Shown piece after piece: positions 53,267 through 64,000 of a stretch of 64,000 nucleotides of DNA. Location of the stretch: assembly GCA_016169945.1 (NCBI GenBank), contig JADLSH010000387.1:3691501-3755500 (forward strand), written 5' to 3'. The position numbers and the translations under genes are program-made. How positions within the stretch are numbered: position 1 is the stretch's first letter; every line of letters starts with the position of its first letter. This stretch comes from Trachythela sp. YZ-2020 (Eukaryota; Cnidaria; Anthozoa; Malacalcyonacea; Clavulariidae). The notes beneath the pieces were generated by a model. The model made no database searches and had not been told where the DNA came from. It saw only the letters and a program-made list of their open reading frames with translations.

Positions 53267-55420
53267 ATGAGCAACAAAACAATGTCACTCTCAAATCTTG
53301 CAAATGATGAAAAAATGGTTTCTCCCTTAATTTTTCATGATATGGATCGACCACGTCACCAGAATTTACAACGCACTGCCTTCAACGACCTATTCCAACA
53401 AGAATCACATATCGTATCCCTTCACGGCAAAAAGAACGAAAATCAAGCCGAAATTATAAGATGAAATCAAAATATTATCAGACCCGTAACCGTGACTTAT
53501 GGAGGCGGCCAACAATTTCTCAAACTAATTACCAGGGCCTAACTCAGCAGTGGCCCTTTCCAACAAACAAAGTCACTCAGAAAAATCTTGCAAATGATGA
53601 AGAAATGGTTTCTCCCTTAATTTATCAAAATAAGGACCGACCATGCCACGTCACCAGAATTTACAACGCACTGACCTTCAACGACCTATTCCAACATGAA
53701 TCACATATCGTATCCCTTCACAGCAAAAAGAACGAAAACCAATTAATTACCAGGGCCCAACTCAGCAGTGGTCTTTCCAACAAAGGCACCATCAAAGTTT
53801 TTTCGGACTCGCTTAAAAACCTCTCGACACGACGATTGGCGACAAATTATAAACCCATCGTCGCGCAACTTGAACAATCTAATTAATATATGTGTTAGTA
53901 AACCTGGCACTCCAAAGTGTCGTTCTATCCCCACCTGTATAGTAATAAATGCTAGATCCTTAGCTAAACCTGACGCCAGCTCAGCTTTGTACCTAGAATT
54001 GAAGAATCATGATGTTGATCTGGGTATTGTCACAGAAACGTGGCTTAAATCTACCATTCCTAATCAGGTCCTGATTGATTCATGTGAACGACTATTATCA
54101 TCAGTGCCCGATGCAAAATTAATTATTGCTGGGGATATAAACCAATTACAGATAACGACATTGCTGAATTATCATCTTTAGCTCAGATTGTGAAGGTTCC
54201 AACTCGTGGTCAAAAGATTCTCGATGTGTTTATAACCAATGTGCCCAATTATTGGGAAAAGGCCATAGCGGTAAAAGGCCTTGTGCGATCTGATCATTTG
54301 GCTGTTTTGCTTAAACCTGTGGTAAAGAAAAAAGCCATAAGAAAAACGGTAGAGTTTCGTGACTTGAGACAGCATAATAAGTTAAGGATGTTACAAAAAA
54401 TGGAGGATGTTCAATGGGATTGTGGTACACGTCACCAGTGGTACAACTTGTCCAAGCGAAATGATATATGCTTTTTATAACAAGATATGGCCAATCTTTG
54501 ACGAATGTTTTCCAATCATTAAAACTCGAGTATCTAGTAGAGACCCCCCTTTCTTCTCTCCGACAGTTAAACATATTTTAAAGTTAAGGAAAAATGCTAT
54601 TCGCAAGAAAGACAATGAAAGAAATCGTGTACTGCAAGAAAGAGTTAACTGGCTTATCCGCGAGAACCAGCTTAAAGCGGTAAAACAAGAAAATAAGAAC
54701 CAAAACTGTGGGTCAAAAAGATAGTGGTCATTAGTCAACAATATAACAGGGCGTGCCAGTAGTGAGGTACCCTTAAGTTCTATCTTTGACCCAAAGCGAA
54801 TGAACGAATATTTTCAAAGTATAAACACGGATAATGATTATACTACTCCTCTACCCGTTCAAATTCCTAGTGGCACAAATATTCCTGAATTATCGGTCCA
54901 TACTGTTTGCAAATTATTACTGAATCAGAAACGAACAGCCTCAGGGCCAGATGACTTACCTTATTGGTTCTGGAACAACTATGCATACGATATCGCGCCT
55001 GTAGTAACCACCATCTTCAATAGCTCGATTAAGGTTGGTGTTGTTCCAGACATTTGGAAATTGGAAAATCTTTTACCACTCCCAAAAGAAAATCCTCTAA
55101 CTGAAACTAACCAACTGCGAACTATTTCGTTGACTAATATAATAATGCGCCTTTTTGAAAGAGCAATTTATAAAACTGAATTAGCTCAACCCATGGAAAA
55201 TTTCATTAACAAAGATCAATATGCTTATAAAAAGGGTTACAATTCCACAATGGCACTAATAAAAGCCCAACACACTTGGTTGGAATGGCTGAATGGAGAC
55301 GCCATGATGGTCAGAGTCTTTTCGTTTGACTTCAGTAAAGCTTTCGACACTGTACCGCACGAGATTTTATGTAACAAGCTGAAGAAAGTGAAGATACTAC
55401 CTATTCAGCAGAATTTGTGA
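53267..55420 (+). pseudogene. LINE with ORF1-like region, endonuclease and partial RT
   Basis: The ORF1-like part (53267-53886) contains a segment, LANDE(K/E)MVSPLI...FNDLFQ(Q/H)ESHIVSLH, twice about 310 bp apart, an internal duplication. The endonuclease follows: CIVINARSLAKPDASSALYL, then VTETWLKSTIP, AKLIIAGDIN, and VRSDHLAVLL, where the catalytic Asp-His would be. A linker with PPFFSPTVKHILKLRKNAIRKK leads to RT at 54800-55420: ASGPDDLPYWFW, then LRTISLTNIIMRLFERAI, and VFSFDFSKAFDTVPHEIL (catalytic Asp). The frame ends abruptly at 55420 before the Y-x-DD box. Several frame changes are present. The C-terminal half of a related element lies at 60847-61590 on the other strand. Confidence 0.78.
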
Positions 55421-56426
55421 CTGATGGACTAGGACACACATTTGTAGGGGGGTCCGATGGCATCGTCTCCCGAAAATGTGATTTCCTATGAAATGAAATT
55501 TTTTATCCCAATTCAGAAAGCACAGAAATGCATATAAAATATGACAGCAGTCATGTATATTCTCACGCCAGCAGTCATGGGGATTTGCGCAACGTACCCC
55601 CCGTCAAATATCTAATGGTCCACCCCTTATATGAGACGCCGTGTCTATACTACCACCGGATTAAAATGTCAACGCTCAATGGGTGACTGTGAATCTTTAA
55701 TTTAGCGGACTTGCATGTGCATGGTTTCCGCGGACTTTAAGTACGCAATATTGAACGCACAAGAGCGCGCTAAAGTTGGATTACCCTGTTTTTGATACAC
55801 CCTGTATAGTCTATGACTACAACGTTATTGCATGAGCGGTTACTCCAAAGTTAGTGTTAACTCTTAGCATGTGCATTCTGATCATATTTTCGTAAAATAG
55901 CATGATAAATTGGATTTATTAATTTATATAAAATGTAGAAATGCTACTAATTACTAAAGATACAAATATACAATAATGTACTGTAAAACAATGGAACATG
56001 ATTGTGTACCTGAAGGGTGTGTATCTCTGTAGGACTGTTTTAATTTCTATATATATTTACTTTCTTTATTTTCTAACCTGTGTCTGACTCACTTCAGTCA
56101 CTTGCGTGTCTTTATCGAAGATAGTCAGGGTCAAATGTCGTTGATATCATATTTAGTAGCATGAGCTTAATATTAATTAAACTCAGCTTAAACTTAAGAC
56201 CTTTATTCGGCATGCTAAAGCCTGTTTCGAGAGTGCTCTTGTGAGCCCTCTCTCGTCAGGTGTATAAATGTGTGGTCCAACTTGACCTTGAGTCTTAAAA
56301 AACACTAATGTCAATGACGTCACTTGTCTAATTGTTTTTAAGCAAATATTTGCTTGCGTGGCGAGTGTACTGTTCAGTCATTCGTTCCTACTATTCAACG
56401 TGCAAGTATGCGGCTTGCATATACAA
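55421..56426. other. non-coding DNA
   Basis: No gene recognised. This separates the LINE from the inverted Penelope-like fragment. Confidence 0.4.
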
Positions 56427-57480
56427 GCGGCACAGGTTCTCTCGAGCGTAGCCTTGTTATGGTTGTTGATTTTCGATTGCAAATTGTGCATGAATGAGTA
56501 ACTTATTTTAAGAGTGTCGCCTTAACAATTGCCAAAAATTTCTTACCTACGTTTGTTGCTACGTGTTTGCTGAAGGAGGATTGTACGTAGTTATATTGCG
56601 GGACCTGTTTAATATCTTTCATTACTTCGCCGATTAATTGCCGTTTTGGTTGTCATATCTGCGGGTAAAGTTGTATCCACTTTTATTCAAAGCTTGTTGG
56701 GAATCAACAGAAACCAAATTGGCCTCTACAGAGACGATGGGCTAGGCGCATTTCGCACCATCTCACGAAAAATTGAGCAAATGAAAAAGATGATTTGCAA
56801 CGTATTTTCAAGCAAGGAAATCAACAGAAACCAAATTGGCATCTACAGAGACGATGGGCTAGGCGCGTTTCGCACCACCCCACGAAAGATTGAGCAAATG
56901 AAAAATATGATTTGCAACGTATTTTCAAGCAAGGACTAATTACGGAACATATGCACCATACGTTAAACCCAACAACTTACCATTGTATGTCCATCGCAAA
57001 AGCAATAACCCACCGTCCATAATTGAGAACATTCCAAACGCAACCAACCGACACCTCAAAGAAACATGATCAAACAAAGAGAGTTTCGACAAAGCAGCAC
57101 CCATCTATCAACAAGCTTTGAATAAAAGTGGATACGACTATACCCTCAAATATGACAACCAAAACGGCAATCGGTGTAGTATTGAAAGAAACAGGTCCCG
57201 CAATATAACTTGGTACAATCCTCCCTTCAGCAAGCACGTAGAAACAAACGTAGGTAAGAAATTTTTGGCAATTGTAGGGACAATCACACATGACCACCCA
57301 CTAAGAAGGATTTTCAATAAGAACACTCTTAAAATAAGTTACTCATTCATGCCCAATTTGCAATCGAAAATCAACAATCATAACAAGGCTGCGCTCGAGA
57401 AAACCTGTGCCGCCAGTAATGAGGAAAAAACATGCAATTGCAGAAATTTTCTTCTTTCAAGAACGCACTAAATTCACGTT
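56427..57480 (+). pseudogene. Penelope-like RT fragment with YRDD box, inverted and tandem duplications
   Basis: 56646-56936 encodes INRNQIG(L/I)YRDDGLGAF twice in frame, 117 bp (39 codons) apart. YRDDG is the RT catalytic box. After a frame change come YVHRKSNNPPSIIENIPN, FDKAAPIYQQALN, then (57118-57471) RNITWYNPPFSKHV, ISYSFMPNLQSKI and ETCNCRN-like Cys residues before the frame ends. The pattern (YRDDGL..., NHPPSI, WYNPPFS, CNCR) is one I know from many cnidarian retroelement proteins, probably Penelope-like. The left part 56427-56699 is the reverse complement of 57107-57415, so the fragment is folded back on itself. Confidence 0.65.
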
Positions 57481-58502
57481 TTTCTTAGAATTAGAAGAAG
57501 TGTATAGATTTACTGAACTAAAAAAGAACTGAAAATATTCTTTAATGAATAATTATGGATAAAATTGGAGAAAGCCTGAAAAGACAACAGGACATCGCAA
57601 CAAACCTCAACAATATTTCTAATAAAGCACAAATATGGAAGACAAGCTTAAGAAACACGGAAAACAAAGAGAGGACAGTGCGTGTATGTCCAAGAAGTAA
57701 TTGATCCTGTAACTTGTTAATGCAAAGGTTCGGACAAAGAGTTGAACTGTAACAATTAGCAGTCCTCATTACTATCAACAATGTACCTGCAGGAGAATTA
57801 ACATAAGATCCAAATACCAAAGGTGAGTAAAGGTGGCATGGCACTTCATGCACCCACTCTCTGCCGCTCCAGAATCCTTCTTCTTTATACTACAGAAATA
57901 AACATTTTTGTTTTGCGTTATTTAATTTATAGTTTTTAAAGTAACTTAAAATAACTCTTCTAGTTCTATAAATATTTTGACCGACGGAAAATGCTATTTA
58001 CTCATACTATAGTACACCATGTATGGAAATGACTGTTGTATTAATTCGAAGTAACAGTCTATGCAGTATTAAGCAGCACTCCGTTCAGCGACAACGAACA
58101 TTAATTGCCGGCTATTGTTTTTCGGAATCTGAGGTTGTTTATAGATTTACAAACGCTGACGAAGATACAGTATACACCGATATCAAAGGGACATCATATC
58201 GTCGATTTATTTTTAGGTGGCCTCTAAAATGGTTTGTTTATCGAATGAATGTGATATACGTCAAATGTAGTCTGAACTGTTACATTTGTCTCAATTTTAA
58301 ACATATACCCAATAATTAATAATGCCGTATAATTAAATTCTGTCATCAAAGTTTACTTTAAGGGGCTATGGCAATAAATATTTAACGTTTTCCTAAATTA
58401 AAATAACTTTTGGATTGACGTTAAATAACAATTTCATATAATGATATGCACTTCAATGGAGTGCTGGGTGGTTAACAGAGTGCTCCAACTCTCCACAGGA
58501 AA
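57481..58502. other. non-coding DNA
   Basis: No gene recognised. A 98-codon frame at 58023 has no known motif and poor coding character. Confidence 0.4.
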
Positions 58503-59600
58503 ATGATGGCGTTGAAGCAGTTTATTAACTTTATTAATAACTACTACCTAGCACTCCAGTTCACATGGGAGATCAGTGAGAACAGTGTATTGTTCCTAAA
58601 TATACTTGTATCAATTAATGGCAATAAACTTGTAACTTCCGTGTTCTACAAACCTACTGACTCCCATAACTATCTTCTCTTTTCCTCTTTCCATCCAAAT
58701 CACACCAAGGTCGACCCCCTTCTCTCAGTTCTTTCATCTTCGTCGCATTTGCAGTGAAGATGAAGACTTCCATACCAAATATCAGGAATGAGAAACTTTT
58801 TTTTCCAGCCCGGCTATCACATCTCCCACTTCTAGACACTGCTTTTTCGAAGGCCTCCCACATTCCCCTATCTAAAATCCTTAGAGACCCTGTGTCTAGC
58901 GTTCCCATGCAATAACAAAATTCCCCGCTTATCATCCCTTCAATTTTAAATTAAGGGATGTAATTAGAAAGAATTTTCATATCTTGATAAACGACTTTGA
59001 AACATCTTCCATTTTCACCCATACCCCCTCGTCTCTTTTCGACATGATAGTAAAAACATCCGTGAAACCTTGTCCATAGCTCCATATCACAGGACTTATC
59101 ATCACCTATATAATGGCACGTTTCCTTGTTGTGTAGTATTGTAGTGCAATTTAAAACCTGTAAGTTCGTAGATTCTTCAACGACAATTTCGGCATCAAAA
59201 TCTAAGTATACTATCAAGCACCGTTTCACGTGCACATCCTCCCATCTCATCTACTGTATTTCATGCAGTAAATGTGGCATGCTTTACATTGGTGAAACTG
59301 GATCGGAAGATGTTTAAGGACAAGGTTTGGTTAGCATCGTCGTGCTCTAACTGACAACGATTCTAAACAGCCTGTTGTCAGACATTTCAACAATGGCAAT
59401 CACAGTATTTCAGACATGAATATTCGAGCTCTCTGTCCCATTTCAGGTAGCAATGACAGCCGGAAGAGACAAGATATGCGTCTCATTTCCAGACTTGGCA
59501 TCATTCATCCTTTCGGTATCAATAAGCACTTCTCATACATTTAACTTTTATATGTCCATGCCTGCCATCAGCAGACATGGACAGATATCCTACATCTCAC
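58503..59600 (+). pseudogene. Penelope-like element fragment with GIY-YIG domain, copy 2
   Basis: It starts in the RT thumb region (FINNYYLALQFTWEISENSV, then SINGNKLVTSVFYKPTDSHN) and continues in shifted frames to the GIY-YIG part at 59126-59317 (YCISCSKCGMLYIGETG). Downstream, VRHFNNGNHSISDMNIRAL can be read in another frame. The same family as copy 1 at 40185-41135, with more frame breaks. The RT catalytic box is absent. Confidence 0.75.
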
Positions 59601-59794
59601 TGCATCACCTACATAGTTTCGTAATTTCTCATATTCATGTCTTTTACACCATTCTTTCGAGGTTAATATATTTTGTAAAGTGATTTCCATATTTTGTTTA
59701 TATTTTGTTTTGACAAAATTCATCTGATTTGTTTATATTTAATCACATGATACATACACTATAAAAGCACATGTTTTCCCCCGACTCGTGCTAT

Positions 59795-59834
59795 AGCTTC
59801 CAGACGAAGGGTCTTCGCTCGAAACGTAGAAGTT
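59795..59834 (+). ncRNA. hammerhead-like motif after Penelope copy 2
   Basis: AGCTTC-CAGACGA ... GAAA-CGTA-GAAGTT. It has the same layout as 41326-41365, and the outer 6-bp helix is kept although two of its bases differ (AATTTC against AGCTTC, both pairing with GAAGTT). The cleavage triplet is GTA instead of GTC. CTATAAAAGCACAT again lies 35 bases upstream. Confidence 0.38.
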
Positions 59835-59924
59835 CTTGTTGAATTTTTCAGGTAAATTGATCCTAAAAGCACGAAGCTTATTGTATAGATGCTACCTACA
59901 CTGACACCACACGTTCAAGCCAAT

Positions 59925-60385
59925 TTAATGTAGTGAAAAATAGATATGACGTTCGGTACTGAAAGACATTCTGCGACGAAGAGTATTTCTTCTTAATTTC
60001 TTCTTAATGAGGCAATTGAAGCAACTCTTAATTAGTCGAGCAGGAAATCCATTTGACATAAAGATGGTTTTTAATTTTTCAAGCTCAGCATAAAATAACG
60101 AATACGTTGTGCAAATATCGAAACAACGATTAACTATTGAAAATATTAATCCTCTTTTGTAAGTAAGGGACAAAATTTGTCAGTAAACTTGTATTAAAAA
60201 TAGGCTTGCAATAAGCAGAAGTAAAGAATTTGCCATCAGATCGATGAACAGAAATACCGAGAAATTCAGCAGGACAATTATGTAACCAAACTGACTCATG
60301 AAAACAAAGAAAAATGTTAGCAAACAGCACAGGGCCTAAAGAAGAACCGCAGCTACACCGTCCGTACGTTTGCTCATACATTCAG
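59925..60385 (-). pseudogene. second Penelope-like RT fragment, catalytic region deleted
   Basis: The minus strand reads GSSLGPVLFANIFLCFHESVWLHNCP, the motif before the catalytic box. It jumps directly to FLGISVHRSDGKFFTSAYCKP, then the next frame gives LTYKRGLIFSIVNRCFDICT and LEKLKTIFMSNGFPARLI. The Y-V-DD segment that normally sits between NCP and FLGI is absent, a deletion of some 50 codons. The family is Penelope-like, of a different lineage from the GIY-YIG copies to the left. Confidence 0.7.
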
Positions 60386-60441
60386 TTGCCATTAAAAATG
60401 AAAATGAAATTTCTTTACAGTAAAATTTAAACAAAATCTAG

Positions 60442-60555
60442 ACGAGTTACCGACAAAACCCCCACATAACAAAAACCCCGCCGATAAAATCCCCGATGAC
60501 AATATCCCCGGCGACAAAACCCCCAAACTACTGAATTGCGACAAAATCCCAATGA
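60442..60555. repeat. degenerate CGACAAAAYCCCC minisatellite
   Basis: About seven units of 15-18 bp built around CGAYRAAAYCCCC. The minus-strand frame rich in Gly-Phe-Cys-Arg-Arg is a translation of it. Confidence 0.75.
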
Positions 60556-60846
60556 TGCGTGGTCCAATGCTACGGTCACAATTTTGGTTGAATCTCCCCC
60601 CTGAAGGGCATTATAATCCATAGATCATGTACGTCCTGGGAATTGCTACCCTCTTGCAAGGCTCTGTATCGAGATAAATTAAATGGGTTTTATTCAATAA
60701 TCAATTTGTATGTTGTTTACGTGTAAAAACATAAAAAACTTGATTTTACATCGATTGATAAAATTATGCTCGTAGCGTAAGCATATTCTAATTTTATAAA
60801 CATTTTTTTAAAATTTCAAAGATAACTGATGAATCATGTATCACTA

Positions 60847-61590
60847 CTAGCGACAATTGTCAAATAATTTAATAGCTTCACACATGAATAATTTACCATA
60901 TCTGTCCGTTTTTGTTCTAATGATAGGAAAATGTCTTGGGTTTCTTAATGGATAGGAGTGTTCTTTGGATTCCGGTAACAGTTCGTTTAATTTATTATTT
61001 TCCAATTCGTCTTGGATGATCGATTGATATAATTTATAACAGAGTTTATGTCTGCGTTCTACTAATGTTATTTGGTTTATTCTTGCCAATCTTGTCTCAT
61101 ACGATATCTGATGGGGTAGGATAATTTTAACTGCCCTTTTTTGAATTTGTTCAATTTGATTAGACAGTTTTTCGGTGAGGGAGAAGTGCCAAACTTGACA
61201 TGCATATTCCAGAATGGGCCGGACAAATGAACAGTAAATCCGTATTAGGTCAGGAGTTGAGACGCCTGATCGTTTTAGTATTCTAATAGCATACAATATT
61301 TTGCTCGCATTTGAACAGATGTAATTGGCATGTAGGTCCCAGATTAGATCTGTCGAAATTATGAGACCTAGAAGTTTAAACCAAGTCACCGTTTCCACTG
61401 TATTGTTGTCAGCTGCAAGTTGGTGGAACGTTGGTTCTTCATTCAAGAAAGATATTGGAAGCTCTTTAGTTTTCTTGGCATTTAACCGCATATTGTTGTT
61501 AGCTGTCCAAGTTTGCAGTTCGTTAAATTGCCGGATGGCTATATCCCACGGGCCATTCAGCAAGAATAGAATCGCACCAGTCTAGGGCGT
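60847..61590 (-). pseudogene. LINE RT C-terminal fragment
   Basis: A 238-codon frame: LQTWTANNNMRLNAKKTKEL, then TWFKLLGLIISTDLIWDLHA, VSTPDLIRIYCSFVRPILEY, QIEQIQKRAVKIIL, then LRNPRHFPIIRTKTDRYGKLF and FDNCR before the stop. This is the part after the catalytic box of a jockey/CR1-type RT. The frame is intact over its length, but everything before it is missing. It could be the missing end of the plus-strand LINE at 53.3-55.4 kb, moved by an inversion. That is inference. Confidence 0.75.
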
Positions 61591-62078
61591 GACGTGAGTG
61601 GGAATGGGATTGGGAGTGTCCACAGCCACAAAACCCTTCTCAGCGTTACAAAAAGACAACCTGATTATGCTTTGCTGCTGTTATCTAGTAATGTGCTCAT
61701 AATTTCATTTCTTTTCAATTTGACTGAATGTGTTCAATAAGATTGCATACAATTGTTTGGAGATATTATATTCAAAATATAGATGAGGAACAAATAATGT
61801 ACATTTCAACTTTGAGATGAAAAAGAATTAGACTTGTAGGCAGTTTTTGTTATTATTTCCAAAGTTGGCGGTGTCTTTGATGTAGCTACGATTTGAGCAC
61901 CGACGGTATGTGAGTCATAAACAAGTTTTCGCGAAGTGTTCCCTTGTACTAAGTCTTATATGCCGTAAACCTCTCGTTAACCATAATATCTATATCAATT
62001 GTACTATCTGTGATTAATTATAAATATATACAGTAGTTCAGGTAAGGTACATGCATGTATAGTAAGTGCATTGGAGGT
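61591..62078. other. non-coding DNA
   Basis: The 3' flank of the GPCR gene. No polyadenylation signal was firmly identified. Confidence 0.4.
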
Positions 62079-62972
62079 TTAGCTTTTCGAACAAAATCGT
62101 AGCTTATTAAGAAGTGTTCGAAATGTTTCCCTGTAGTTTTTCAAACGCCAGGCATACATCAGGGGATTTATTGAAAAGTTCACAAGAAATAGCGTATAAA
62201 ACCATATGTGGTAAGGATCTCTCTCTGAGAATTCTGAATTTTCGTTGACAACATGACCTACTCCAGTAATAGATTCATAAATAGTGATTGGAGCCAGCGT
62301 TGTTATTGTAATGAATGAGACAAGAAACATTGTTTTAAACAAACGTTTTTCATTCACAAGACGTGAACTTTGTGTTCTGTTCTGAGTAGTCGATGAAATT
62401 TCCATTGCACTCTTTAAGTATCTAGAATTGTTTCTCAAAACATATGCCGCCTTAGCGTACAGAATTGCTGCACTGAACAATATAAGAAAGACAGTCGTAC
62501 ACCTTGCAAGGATTGCCCAATTCACGAACAACCTTTCGAATACCAAATGTCCAATGCACATCAGCCACTGCAGAAAAATAACAGCGAGCGTCACTTTACG
62601 AGTAATTAAGACTCTATATTTGAACGGATGAACGCAACTCATGTAACGATCACAAGTCATTGTGAAAATGCAACTGGTAGCAAAATAAGGTGCCAAATTA
62701 AAAAAGGGATGAATTTCATATCCATTCGCGCATGGACGCCAGTAGAAAAGAAGAAACGCCAAGCTGCATGTCAGGATATCCGCTATTCCAAGGTTCATGA
62801 TCAAATACGATGAAGAATTTCGAAAACACTTCAAGGGATCTATTATTAGTCCAATAATGAGGAACATATTTGAAAATATTCCAATCAATATGATGAGAGA
62901 ACGAAGCAAAATATAATCATATGGAAGAGATATCCAACCTGAGGAACATATTTTTACAGTCACATTCGACAT
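62079..62972 (-). CDS. single-exon class A (rhodopsin-like) GPCR, orphan
   Basis: The protein has 297 residues with seven hydrophobic segments. TM1 has GIFSNMF (Asn 1.50), TM2 NLGIAD (Asp 2.50), TM3 ends CDRYMSCVHP (the DRY G-protein contact), and TM7 has NPLMYAWR (NPxxY). N-glycosylation is possible at Asn3. Oddities: no Cys at the usual 3.25 position, a very short second extracellular loop, no Pro in TM5, and LAP in place of the usual CWxP in TM6. Missing 3.25 Cys and TM5 Pro are shared with the melanocortin/adenosine-like (MECA) group, so a distant link to that group is plausible. The start ATG at 62972 is the first in frame, and the basic C-tail is short. It acts in the plasma membrane. 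The ligand is unknown. No frameshift is present and no neighbouring gene helps. Confidence 0.88.
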   Translation of the reverse strand: MSNVTVKICSSGWISLPYDYILLRSLIILIGIFSNMFLIIGLIIDPLKCFRNSSSYLIMNLGIADILTCSLAFLLFYWRPCANGYEIHPFFNLAPYFATSCIFTMTCDRYMSCVHPFKYRVLITRKVTLAVIFLQWLMCIGHLVFERLFVNWAILARCTTVFLILFSAAILYAKAAYVLRNNSRYLKSAMEISSTTQNRTQSSRLVNEKRLFKTMFLVSFITITTLAPITIYESITGVGHVVNENSEFSERDPYHIWFYTLFLVNFSINPLMYAWRLKNYRETFRTLLNKLRFCSKS

Positions 62973-63639
62973 TTTTTATATTTTGTATCATCAATTTCTG
63001 TTGAGTTTGCTTATAATATTTGTCTGTTTATGCAATGAATGCGATAAGGCCAAGTAATATTTCATTGCCATACAGACCCATAATATTGGTGTTTGAAGTT
63101 AACTGTGATTATCTGTCATAACATGTTGTGTAAATTATTCAACGTATTCATATACATAATAACTATATTAACACGCTAGCATTTCGCCAGAGTTCACTCG
63201 ACCCAGTCTTTCGCGCACTTATGTGCATTCAAAATCTCGATCTGTGGATGGATGTCTGTGCAATTCGGAAATTGTCGTCAGCCCGAGCATTTGACGATTC
63301 TTTGTTTTTCGATTCGACTTGAGCTAAAGCCTAAAGGTAAGGTATTTTAAAAATTGTATTTTTTATTTCTTGACATTTTTTCTTAATTTTGTGATTTGTA
63401 ATATTAAAAACATCGCTATTCAAGCTGCTCAGACCAATATTTTAATTATAGTCGAAGTCATGGATCAGTCATGCAAATATATTGTCATATCTTTTCATTT
63501 CAGAGAATCAACATTTTCATAATCATTTGGCAAAATCCAGAACTGTCTGTAAGAGTCTCACAGTATTAGTCCAGAAGATATACTTGTTATGGATTTTCTG
63601 TCATCGTTTTATAATTTAACCTACAGAGCATTATAGGTA
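62973..63639. other. non-coding DNA upstream of the GPCR
   Basis: No upstream exon of the receptor was identified. A possible plus-strand donor (AAAGGTAAGG at 63332-63341) has no coding partner. Confidence 0.4.
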
Positions 63640-63851
63640 GGGAACCGTCCGGTTGTAAACAAACGCTTTGTTTACATTTTTCATACTATAACAATGGACT
63701 TTATCAACCAAATAGCAATTTTATACATTTTCCTGCTTCTACAGTAAAATAAATAGTAACTGTAGCGCAAACAAGCTTTGTAAGATTGTATAACTGCTCG
63801 TATTATGATTAGGAGACTCCTTTGTACGCATGCGCAGACCGGACTGTTCCC
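63640..63851. mobile_element. TA-flanked short TIR element (212 bp)
   Basis: The ends GGGAACCGTCCGG and CCGGACTGTTCCC are inverses with one mismatch, with TA on both sides (63638-63639 and 63852-63853). No coding frame. Mariner-like by its TA target. Confidence 0.75.
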
Positions 63852-64000
63852 TATCTTTAAGCATACTTTTTTTAAACAAATTGGTAAAATGGTGTTAGCC
63901 CCATGTATATTAAAAGGTAATCCAAGAGCTATTTGGATTCCAGATACCTCTCTGAATTGTACTCCTTAATGGATTCAGGATTCACGTGGGGGGGGGAGGC

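Noticed and set aside
58023..58319. 98-codon open frame
   Set aside because: No signal peptide, domain or conserved composition is visible.

Overview
This is animal nuclear DNA. It is AT-rich, its genes are split by short GT-AG introns, and most of it is transposon debris. There are no operons, no ribosome-binding sites and no prokaryotic features. The mix of repeats (Penelope-like elements with GIY-YIG domains, CR1/L2-like LINEs, a Gypsy element, many terminal-inverted-repeat elements), a single-exon class A GPCR and a GH18 chitinase suggest an invertebrate. I lean to a cnidarian, probably an anthozoan, but cannot prove this from sequence alone.

The most interesting locus is a three-exon minus-strand gene at 14064-16266. 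Its splice phases agree at every junction. It encodes a 186-residue secreted precursor with a signal peptide, a very acidic pro-region, a Lys-Arg site, 21 tandem pentapeptides (10 of PRIRL type, one PRIRI transition unit, 10 of PRYRI type) and a terminal Leu-Gly-Arg. The repeat is also a 15-bp minisatellite, so it could easily be dismissed as simple-sequence DNA. The architecture fits a proline/arginine-rich antimicrobial or amidated peptide precursor. I do not recognise it as any described gene.

Layout. 1-10.7 kb: non-coding DNA with hAT-like and other short inverted-repeat elements, a SINE remnant and TTAGG-like repeats. 11.1-12.4 kb: the last two exons of a HECT-type ubiquitin ligase facing the last exons of an integrase-core protein. 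13-16.3 kb: a palindromic TA-flanked element, then the peptide gene. 16.5-32 kb: a mosaic of one repeat family, including inverted arms 6.7 kb apart, a 525-bp element carrying a RecQ-like helicase fragment, a 2.15-kb TTAA-flanked element and a 3.75-kb CACTG-ended TA-flanked element that carries a small spliced gene. 32-36.7 kb: broken gene fragments, a degenerate minisatellite and the 5' part of a LINE with overlapping ORFs. 36.9-40 kb: a LINE inserted in a dispersed repeat. 40.2-41.4 kb: a Penelope-like fragment followed by a hammerhead-like motif. 41.7-47.2 kb: a 5'-truncated Gypsy element whose reverse transcriptase is split by another LINE. 47.9-50 kb: an element nested inside another element, abutting a broken GH18 chitinase. 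52 kb: a pentanucleotide satellite in three blocks. 53-61.6 kb: LINE and Penelope-like fragments. 62-63 kb: an intact GPCR gene.

Only two loci look like intact host genes: the repeat-peptide precursor and the GPCR. The HECT and integrase loci have good splice sites but only their 3' exons are here. The chitinase and all retroelement reading frames are broken. Several transposon boundaries are firm because target-site duplications, and in two cases uninterrupted copies of the target, can be read directly in the window.
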